Source: Gammaproteobacteria bacterium
GTDB lineage: Bacteria > Pseudomonadota > Gammaproteobacteria > Steroidobacterales > Rariloculaceae
Length of the DNA stretch: 64,000 bases
NCBI GenBank assembly: GCA_022820625.1
Contig: JAJEFE010000004.1
Location: forward strand, 1 to 64,000
Reading direction: 5' to 3'
The notes beneath the pieces are model-generated. The model was not told where the DNA came from, ran no database searches, and saw only the letters and a program-made list of their open reading frames with translations. The translations under genes were made by a program, and so were the position numbers. This document shows positions 8,411 to 14,009 of the stretch, in pieces; positions within the stretch are counted from its first letter, which is position 1, and each line of letters opens with the position of its first letter.

Positions 8411-8486
8411 TGGCGACGCGGACCGGGGTCGAACCGGCACCCTCTGGATCGACAGTCCAGGACTCTGCCTGTTGAGCTACCGCGCC
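8411..8486 (-). tRNA. tRNA-Asp(GUC)
   Basis: Anticodon loop CTGTCGA with a perfect stem, G73 as expected for Asp, CCA encoded. T-loop TTCGACC. It begins the downstream block of 20 tRNAs. Confidence 0.92.
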
Positions 8487-8835
8487 GGGAAATGAACGAC
8501 TGAGACTACATCGTTTCCAGCCACCCTTTGGCGGGAGTACCGGACGCCTTGCCTGGCGACCGTTGCCCGTCTGTCCACGATGGCCCGGCCGAAACCGGCG
8601 CCATCGTAAGCGGCCATGACTGCCTTTTTCAGAGTGTGGCGATTCACTCGTATTGCGCACCTGGTCGGCAGTTCACTTACCGTGAGCCTCGCGGGCTCCG
8701 AATGGGGGCTACCCAACCGTGCGGTGTTCCGCCAAGGTCCGTCCGCTTGCGGCTTCGGGACCGCCGAATTGCCCGGAGGCTTCGGCCTTAAGCCACTTCT
8801 CGGTACGCACCGGGACGCGTCTTTGCGTTTAGTCC
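8487..8835. other. Large spacer in the tRNA array, no gene recognised
   Basis: About 350 bases between tRNA-Asp and the second tRNA-Pro. Open frames here lack start signals and protein-like composition. No tRNA fold is visible on either strand. It could be the site of a decayed block of tRNAs or an insertion. Confidence 0.55.
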
Positions 8836-8907
8836 TGGTTGCCATTACCGGACTCGAACCGGCGCCATCGCTTCCAAGGCGACGCTCTACCACTGAGCTA
8901 AACAGCA
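8836..8907 (-). tRNA. tRNA-Pro(UGG)-like, copy 2, divergent
   Basis: Anticodon loop CTTGGAA gives UGG. T-loop TTCGAGT, canonical D-arm, A73 and CCA. The acceptor stem starts with U1-A72 and has wobble pairs, so it lacks the Pro identity pair seen in copy 1, and the variable region is only 3 nt. It stands alone between two large spacers. The amino acid it accepts is uncertain. Confidence 0.75.
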
Positions 8908-9384
8908 AGAACCCCATTTCGACGTGCGCGCCCCGGTCGCTTCGCCGCCTTTTGGGCCGCGAAATACGACACGCCGACTGTCGTTCCCCTACCGGGTACT
9001 TGACCGAGTGCCAGGACGCCGGCTGCGCACCGGAACCCCGAAACTCTGCGCGCTCGCGCTCGCTTGTAAGGCTCGCACTATCGCGCACTACCCGTTGCCC
9101 TTCACGGTTGACGATGTCGGTACCGCGGGTTGCACCACCACGTGTTCTTTCACGAGCCTGCATTCCCGGCAGAGCCGGTGCTTGAGCCACGCTACTTCCG
9201 CGCATCGCTTGGCCGCTATCCCCGCCGGTCTCCCGGCGAGGACAAGAGGGTCGGGCCTGCCTGGATTGACCGAACCCGAAAGTTCGGCGGGACGCCATGG
9301 GTCACGCCCCTTTCCCGCCGTTACCGACGGTTATCGGCGCCAGGCCGCAAGTCACCGCACCGGCCGAAGCCGGGGCCGTGAGGT
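8908..9384. other. Large spacer in the tRNA array, no gene recognised
   Basis: About 480 bases between the isolated Pro tRNA and tRNA-Ala. Several short G/C-rich inverted repeats occur, but nothing resembling a tRNA, protein gene or mobile element. Confidence 0.55.
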
Positions 9385-9460
9385 TGGTGGAGGACCGCGG
9401 ATTCAAACCGCGCACCTTCCGGTTGCAAACCGGATGTTCTGTCCACTGAACTAGTCCCCC
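9385..9460 (-). tRNA. tRNA-Ala(UGC)
   Basis: Anticodon loop TTTGCAA with a perfect stem, A73, CCA encoded. The acceptor stem carries the G3-U70 wobble pair, the main alanine identity element. Confidence 0.93.
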
Positions 9461-9466
9461 GCTGAC

Positions 9467-9541
9467 TGGCTGGCACGGCTGGATTCGAACCCGCATCGTC
9501 CCGGTTAACAGCCGGGCGCTCTACCGTTGAGCTACATGCCA
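9467..9541 (-). tRNA. tRNA-Asn(GUU)
   Basis: Anticodon loop CTGTTAA with a perfect stem, U1-A72 and G73 as in E. coli tRNA-Asn, CCA encoded. One mismatch in the T-stem. Confidence 0.9.
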
Positions 9542-9543
9542 CC

Positions 9544-9619
9544 TGGTGGATCGGGAAGGAGTCGAACCTCCGCTGCGCCGGGCTTCAACCGACCGCTCTG
9601 CCGTCTGAGCTACCGATCC
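9544..9619 (-). tRNA. tRNA-Phe(GAA)
   Basis: Anticodon loop TTGAAGC, perfect acceptor stem, A73, CCA encoded, T-loop TTCGACT. Confidence 0.92.
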
Positions 9620-9624
9620 GATTT

Positions 9625-9709
9625 TGGTGGAGGGAGCAGGAGTTGAACCTGCAAAGCCCGAAGGGCGCCTGGGTTACAACCAGGGTATCTCGCCAATGAA
9701 TGCCCCTCC
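9625..9709 (-). tRNA. tRNA-Tyr(GUA)
   Basis: Class II tRNA with a paired variable arm, as normal for bacterial Tyr. Anticodon loop TTGTAAC with a perfect stem, A73, CCA encoded. Confidence 0.93.
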
Positions 9710-9714
9710 GAATC

Positions 9715-9790
9715 TGGAGCTGACGACAGGCATCGAACCTGCAACCCACTGCTTACAAGACAGTTGCTCTGCCATTTGAGCTACGTCAGC
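9715..9790 (-). tRNA. tRNA-Thr(UGU)
   Basis: First tRNA of the array in transcription order. Anticodon loop CTTGTAA, perfect acceptor stem, U73, CCA encoded. The leader lies immediately upstream. Confidence 0.92.
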
Positions 9791-9885
9791 CAGGGTGTCG
9801 GAGCAGGCGCTTGGGCGCACCGCAGGGTCTGCGGCCGCTCCGCACCACGCGAAGCACTGCCCCGACACACTTCACACAATCCACG

Positions 9886-9897
9886 TTGTTAAAGATC
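9886..9897 (-). promoter_or_regulatory. rrn-type boxA antitermination element
   Basis: On the minus strand this reads GATCTTTAACAA, matching the core CTTTAACAA of rRNA-operon boxA, which recruits NusB/NusE and protects long untranslated transcripts from Rho. It sits about 95 nt before the first tRNA, where such an element is expected for a 3-kb untranslated RNA. Confidence 0.7.
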
Positions 9898-9911
9898 GTC
9901 CACCGGGGCAC

Positions 9912-9944
9912 AAAAAAACCCTGGTGGTTCCGAACCGACCAGGG
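9912..9944 (-). terminator. Intrinsic terminator in the tRNA-array leader (attenuator-like)
   Basis: Minus-strand stem CCCTGGT/ACCAGGG (9938-9944 with 9919-9925) with an additional GGTT/AACC inner pairing, followed by seven T. The 3' part of an upstream element (9954-9959, GACCAG) can pair with CTGGTC at 9937-9942, which would exclude the terminator stem. Its position between promoter and tRNAs suggests attenuation; it could instead end a separate short RNA. Confidence 0.75.
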
Positions 9945-10182
9945 CTTTGGTAGCTGGTCTGGAGGGTTCGTTTTGTCAGCCCTCCAGAACGGTTTTCCGG
10001 AGAGGCTTAACGCATGAGTCCACCATGATCAAACTCATACGAATCCACGCTAATGCGGGTTGTCGTCTGCCGATTCCTCGCACACGGGAGCCCGTCGCTG
10101 GCTATCGCCACGACCGCTTGCCCGGCCGATGAGGCGCCGGCGGCTTCAGACAATCTGAGTTGTATGGATTTCCAAATCATGG
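9912..10182 (-). ncRNA. Leader RNA of the tRNA array (or a separate small RNA)
   Basis: About 270 nt from the predicted start site to the terminator. It contains an 8-bp hairpin (9959-9966 with 9980-9987), the antiterminator/terminator pair, and a 20-codon ORF (9976-10038) whose stop lies inside the first hairpin. That ORF has no strong ribosome-binding site and no run of repeated codons. A 14-nt stretch at 10023-10036 equals the conserved start of 16S rRNA (GAGTTTGATCATGG). No known small RNA family was recognised. Confidence 0.5.
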
Positions 10183-10188
10183 GCGCGC

Positions 10189-10216
10189 AGTATACTCGCC
10201 TTTCTCCCCGTGTCAA
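10189..10216 (-). promoter_or_regulatory. Strong stable-RNA-type sigma-70 promoter for the tRNA array
   Basis: Minus strand: perfect -35 TTGACA (10211-10216), 16-nt spacer, -10 TATACT (10189-10194), followed by the G+C-rich discriminator GCGCGCCC. Such discriminators are typical of stringently controlled rRNA and tRNA promoters. It points at the leader and the 26 tRNA genes. Confidence 0.78.
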
Positions 10217-10351
10217 CACTTAATCGGAACATTCGGTTCACAAAATCGGAACTACCGATTGATGGTAGCCCGTGGCGCGAATCCCAGGGCGTGCCGAGGC
10301 CGGCGGGAGGTCAGGAAGGATGCCCGGCGGCGAGACCCGTGCAAATGGCCG

Positions 10352-10774
10352 CTACGGCTTTCGAACCGTTTCGGGCCGCGATTCACGCACCGACTTGAGC
10401 CAGGACGCCAGATTCCTCTCCTGCTCCGGGGTCAAGTCGAGCGCGCCAGCCATGAAGGCGATCGTGTCGATCACCCGCGCCCGAATCGCCGGGCCTATTT
10501 TTTCGTCGGGCCGCGGGCTGCCTTCTCCGAACAGCAGCCACTGCGGCGTCACGTGCGTTGCCTCCGCGATCGCGATCATGAGCTTGAGGTTCGGGTTGAC
10601 CGGTTCCGAGGTTTCCAGACGGTGCAATCCCGTCTTCGACAGGTTGATTCCCATTTGGGCGAGAATCTTCCTCAGTTCAGCCGGCGCAAGCCCCGAGCGG
10701 TCCCGGGCGTCGCGGATGCGGTTGGAAATGCTGTCGTTCGCGGGTCGAAGCCTGTCGTAGCTTTTTCTCGCCAT
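10352..10774 (-). CDS. XRE-family transcriptional regulator
   Basis: The 140-residue protein carries a helix-turn-helix of the Cro/CI type in its first half (SISNRIRDARDRSG, then the recognition region SKTGLHRLE), followed by a LxxMIAIAEATHVTPQWLLFGEG segment typical of XRE repressors. The C-terminal ~45 residues are a short alpha-helical tail without a recognised domain. The ATG at 10774 is chosen because it starts the conserved part; there is no good Shine-Dalgarno, and a GTG at 10813 is possible. It is the nearest protein gene upstream of the tRNA-array promoter and on the same strand, so it could regulate the array, but no operator was identified. Confidence 0.8.
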   Translation of the reverse strand: MARKSYDRLRPANDSISNRIRDARDRSGLAPAELRKILAQMGINLSKTGLHRLETSEPVNPNLKLMIAIAEATHVTPQWLLFGEGSPRPDEKIGPAIRARVIDTIAFMAGALDLTPEQERNLASWLKSVRESRPETVRKP

Positions 10775-11010
10775 GCACAGGAGGATATGACACGCAGGCG
10801 CCGAACAAAACACTTGCGGTAGCGCCTGGCTCGCCGCTGTCAGTACAGGCGATCAACCAACTCCATGAGCCCGACGCTTCGTCGCAATCATTGCGCCCAA
10901 CCGCCTGTCCATCTCTTGAACGCCGATAAACCTGCCCTTGCGTCGGCGCGACAACAATTCGCGCAACGCCGCCGATTCCTTCCCATCGGCCGGGACCGCG
11001 CCACGTTCTG

Positions 11011-11871
11011 TCAGCTCTGGTTCCATTCCACGGGTTCGGCATTCGGGTGCTCGGGTTCGTAGTACCAACGCAAACCCAGCGGTTCCTCGCTGAGGACGTT
11101 GGTCTTGAAGCTTCTCCAGGCCTGGATCTCGAAGTAGTCCAGGGGGCCATCCAGGGCGCGAAGGCGATGGGGTACGCCGGAGGGAAAATACACCAGCGTG
11201 CCTGGCTCGATTTCCTGCACATCGCCTTCCACCTCGACGACGCCGCGGCCCTTGAAGGTCATGTAGCAGTGCGCCGGGCCGTCGGGATTGGCATCGGTTC
11301 CCACGTGGGAATGGTAGGGTGACGACCCGCCGTCGATGTAGTGCATTTCACCCGCCTGTATGGCGTTGGTTGGCGTTAGGCGGCTGCCATCCAGCAGGCG
11401 CACGCTGGACTCGGCGCAGAACCGGCGTACCCGGCCGCCGCTGGCATCGCTGAGCACCCGAAGCGTCCCTCGATCGAAGAAGTATCCGGGGCCGCCGGGC
11501 AAGCCATCTTCAACCGCCGCGGGTGGCTCGGGAACTACCATGTGGAGTAGCTCCACACTGGTTCCCGATGCATCGAACCGAGCCGGTTCGTGAGGCGCCA
11601 GAAGGACGCCCGCGCCTTGCCCGGCGCGGTGAGTCTCGCCTCCGTAATCCACGAAACAACTGACCGGATCGTTCATGACGTACAGGACGTGATAGAAATC
11701 GCCTGCTTGAACGTCAAACTCTCGACCCGGCAGGACGGTTCGCCTGTAAACGGTCAGCGTTTGCGAACCGCAAATGCCGGGACTGCACAGTTTGCGCCGC
11801 ACTCCGGATGGGACGGACTCTGGCTTTGCCATATTCGAATCGATGATGTGAATGTCCTGGATGCTTGCCAT
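11011..11871 (-). CDS. Bicupin protein, possible dioxygenase-associated enzyme
   Basis: The 286-residue cytoplasmic protein has two cupin domains. The C-terminal one shows YHSHVG with two candidate metal-binding His, and a closing GVPHRL; the N-terminal one retains a cupin-like glycine pattern but fewer metal ligands. The ATG at 11871 is preceded by AGG and begins the conserved region. It is divergent from the LigAB-type dioxygenase genes at 12041, which suggests a role in the same aromatic or hydroxy-acid pathway. Exact reaction unknown. Confidence 0.75.
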   Translation of the reverse strand: MASIQDIHIIDSNMAKPESVPSGVRRKLCSPGICGSQTLTVYRRTVLPGREFDVQAGDFYHVLYVMNDPVSCFVDYGGETHRAGQGAGVLLAPHEPARFDASGTSVELLHMVVPEPPAAVEDGLPGGPGYFFDRGTLRVLSDASGGRVRRFCAESSVRLLDGSRLTPTNAIQAGEMHYIDGGSSPYHSHVGTDANPDGPAHCYMTFKGRGVVEVEGDVQEIEPGTLVYFPSGVPHRLRALDGPLDYFEIQAWRSFKTNVLSEEPLGLRWYYEPEHPNAEPVEWNQS

Positions 11872-12040
11872 TTTTGCCTGGACCTCGAACTTACTGGTGC
11901 GGGCTGTTGTCTCGGCTGTTCCTGCCGCGCCCCCATCAAGTCGTGATGGTACCAACCGCAAGGATTGGTGTCCCGCCGATTCACTCGCATATGATATCGA
12001 TGTGTCTTGGTACTCTCCCGGATTACGTTAGATTGGGCAA

Positions 12041-12295
12041 GTGAGCCTCTACCAAGTTCAAAAGCTGGTGCAGTCCGTCAACCGAGACCCGGAATCGCGG
12101 TCGAGGTTTCTGGAGTCACGCGAATCCTTCGCTCAGGAATTCGAATTGACCGACGAAGAACGTGACGCACTGGTGAACATGAATATGTACGATCTCTACG
12201 ACATGGGCGTGCACCCACTGCTGCTGCGCCCGTTCACGATCATTCACGGGGTTTCGGAGCCGGATTATCTGCAAGCCATCCGGGAGCGAGGCTGA
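12041..12295 (+). CDS. LigA-like small subunit of extradiol dioxygenase
   Basis: The 84-residue helical protein matches the small (alpha) subunit of protocatechuate 4,5-dioxygenase-type LigAB enzymes: short, rich in acidic residues, with the LTDEERDALVNMN...YDLYDMGVHPLLL pattern. The start is GTG. Four bases separate it from the catalytic-subunit gene, so the two are cotranscribed. Confidence 0.85.
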   Translation: MSLYQVQKLVQSVNRDPESRSRFLESRESFAQEFELTDEERDALVNMNMYDLYDMGVHPLLLRPFTIIHGVSEPDYLQAIRERG

Positions 12296-12299
12296 TTCC

Positions 12300-13109
12300 A
12301 TGCCCATGGTCTTCGCCTGTTCGGTCAGCCACACGCCCGGGATTCGCGCCTGGGCGGACGCGCCGCCTGCCGATCAGAAAGAGCGCTTCTATGCAGGCTA
12401 CGATTCCCTGCGGGAGCGATTGTGGGCAGCGGAGCCGGATACCATCCTCATCGTCAGCAGCGAGCACTTCGCGAATTTCTTCCTGGACAGCATGCCGGCC
12501 TTTGCGATCGGGCAGGCGGAACGCTATTTCGGGCCCATCGAACCGTGGGTGAAGATCGCGCAGGGATACACCCGCGGCGATCAGGAGCTGTCCGGGCAGG
12601 TACTGGATACCTGCTACGCGGAGGGCCTTGAACTCAACTACGCCAGCGAATTGAAGCTCGATCACGGCATCATGATTCCGCTGAGCTTCCTGGATCCGGG
12701 ACGAGAACTCCCGGTCGTGCCGCTGATCGTCAACTGCATGACGTACCCCATGCCGACGCAGGAACGATGCTACGAGCTGGGCCGAACCCTGGCGAAAGCG
12801 CTCCAGTCCCACGAGCGCCGCGTTGCGGTAGTGGCCGCAGGCGGGCTCAGTCACGCGCCGGGAGAGAGAATGCACGGGAAGATCGATTCCGAGTTCGACC
12901 GAGCGTTTCTCCGGCAACTGGAAGCCGGCGATGTCGAGGCTTTCACCGCCTACACCGATGACGAACTGGAGAAAAGGGGACTCGGGACGCATGAGATTCG
13001 CCCCTGGGTCGCGCTTGCCGGAGTCGCCAACGGCGCGCGGGCGCAGACGATCTTCTACGAACCGGTCGTCGAATGGGCCACCGGATGCGCCCTTCTCTAC
13101 TATGAATGA
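12300..13109 (+). CDS. LigB-like catalytic subunit of extradiol dioxygenase
   Basis: The 269-residue class III extradiol dioxygenase cleaves a catechol-type ring next to the hydroxyls using non-haem Fe(II). Visible candidate ligands and catalytic residues are SHTPG near the N-terminus, SSEHF, the KLDHGIMIPL motif and GLSHAPGE. The start ATG follows the stop of the small-subunit gene directly, with GGGAGCGAGG overlapping that stop. The physiological substrate (protocatechuate, gallate or another) is not readable. The adjacent bicupin gene and the decarboxylase-like gene at 51355 are compatible with aromatic catabolism. Confidence 0.88.
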   Translation: MPMVFACSVSHTPGIRAWADAPPADQKERFYAGYDSLRERLWAAEPDTILIVSSEHFANFFLDSMPAFAIGQAERYFGPIEPWVKIAQGYTRGDQELSGQVLDTCYAEGLELNYASELKLDHGIMIPLSFLDPGRELPVVPLIVNCMTYPMPTQERCYELGRTLAKALQSHERRVAVVAAGGLSHAPGERMHGKIDSEFDRAFLRQLEAGDVEAFTAYTDDELEKRGLGTHEIRPWVALAGVANGARAQTIFYEPVVEWATGCALLYYE

Positions 13110-13116
13110 CCGTGCC

Positions 13117-13212
13117 CGAATTCGGAACGGGTTGCGGATCCCGGCGCGAACCCAATCGCCGACCGGATTCGGAACCGGCTGCGGAATCCGGCATGAGCCC
13201 AATCACCGGCCG
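13117..13212. repeat. Imperfect ~48-bp tandem repeat
   Basis: Two diverged copies of a G/C-rich unit (first about 13118-13164, second about 13166-13212) fill the gap between the dioxygenase and the DUF3365 gene. Both contain GATTCGGAAC-like and CCCAATC-like segments. No function evident. Confidence 0.55.
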
Positions 13213-13238
13213 GATACGCGGCCAGACCAGGAACCGGC

Positions 13239-13820
13239 ATGGACGCGATCACCAGCATGAAACGAAACTTGCTGTTCCCGATGGGCCTCCTGGCGGCCCT
13301 CTCGGCTACCGCCCAGGAAGACGAGCGGCTGGCATTGTCCCGTGACGCCGCGGCGCAACTGGGCCAGGAACTGACCGCCACGCTGCTGACCTCGCTGGGG
13401 ACGGACGGACCCGTTGGAGCCATCGATGTCTGCAGCGTGGAAGCGTCTCCCATCGCGGAGCGGCTGTCCGACCAGTCCGGCGCCCGGGTGGGCCGTACCG
13501 CGCTGAGAATCCGCAATCCGGAGAATGCACCGGACGACGCGGCACGCGACGTGATGGCGGCGTTTGCCCGCGACCTGGCCGCGGGCGCCCCGGCGCCGCC
13601 CGAGCATTTCGAGACCAGGCCCGACGGCAGCGCCCGTTACATGAGCGCCATCGTCCTGCAACCCCTCTGCGTGACCTGTCACGGCTCGGAAATCGCCCTG
13701 GAACTTGCCACGGCCATCGCCGAGCACTATCCGGCGGATCAGGCGACCGGATTCGCGGTGGGAGACCTGCGCGGGGCCTTCATCGTCGAGTGGCCGGCTC
13801 CCGGGGCGCAAGTTCAGTAG
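13239..13820 (+). CDS. Exported DUF3365 haem-binding protein
   Basis: The 193-residue protein has a signal peptide (MKRNLLFPMGLLAAL, cleavage near TAQ) and a single CVTCHG motif (C144-x-x-C-H) for covalent c-type haem. The overall pattern, with the haem site followed by a DLRGAF segment near the C-terminus, matches DUF3365 (Tll0287-like), thought to serve in redox sensing or electron transfer. The start could also be the ATG at 13257. It stands alone between the dioxygenase genes and the DUF5916 barrel gene. Confidence 0.82.
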   Translation: MDAITSMKRNLLFPMGLLAALSATAQEDERLALSRDAAAQLGQELTATLLTSLGTDGPVGAIDVCSVEASPIAERLSDQSGARVGRTALRIRNPENAPDDAARDVMAAFARDLAAGAPAPPEHFETRPDGSARYMSAIVLQPLCVTCHGSEIALELATAIAEHYPADQATGFAVGDLRGAFIVEWPAPGAQVQ

Positions 13821-13946
13821 CGCCGCACATCACAAGCTGAACATTAGTTAAGTCAATTCGTCTGCCGGAAAGCGTATGCTTCGGGCGCGTTTCGCAGATC
13901 GTACCCCGGTTCGGGCGTAGCACGGGAATTAACCTCAGGAGTGTAC

Positions 13947-13982
13947 GGTTCGAGCGCAGGTTCGAGCGCAGGTTCAAGCGTT
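13947..13982. repeat. Three tandem copies of a 12-bp unit
   Basis: GGTTCGAGCGCA twice and a diverged third copy, immediately upstream of the DUF5916 gene start. Translated in frame it would give an SAGS-like extension of that protein, which is probably not real. Confidence 0.7.
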
Positions 13983-14009
13983 CGGGGCACCGGAGTGCAG
14001 GTTCGGAGA

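Noticed and set aside
8477-9298. 273-codon minus-strand ORF across the array spacers
   Set aside because: It overlaps a tRNA, has a low-complexity Arg/Ser-rich composition and no start signal; it is a chance ORF in G/C-rich DNA.
6680-9790. CRISPR-like repeat array
   Set aside because: The regular recurring GATTCGAAC motif is the T-loop of tRNAs; the intervening sequences fold as tRNAs.
10023-10036. 14-nt match to the 5' end of 16S rRNA in the tRNA-array leader
   Set aside because: Too short to be an rRNA gene; nothing around it continues the match. Kept only as a remark in the leader finding.
9976-10038. Classical amino-acid biosynthesis attenuator
   Set aside because: The leader ORF has no run of codons for one amino acid and no biosynthetic gene follows.
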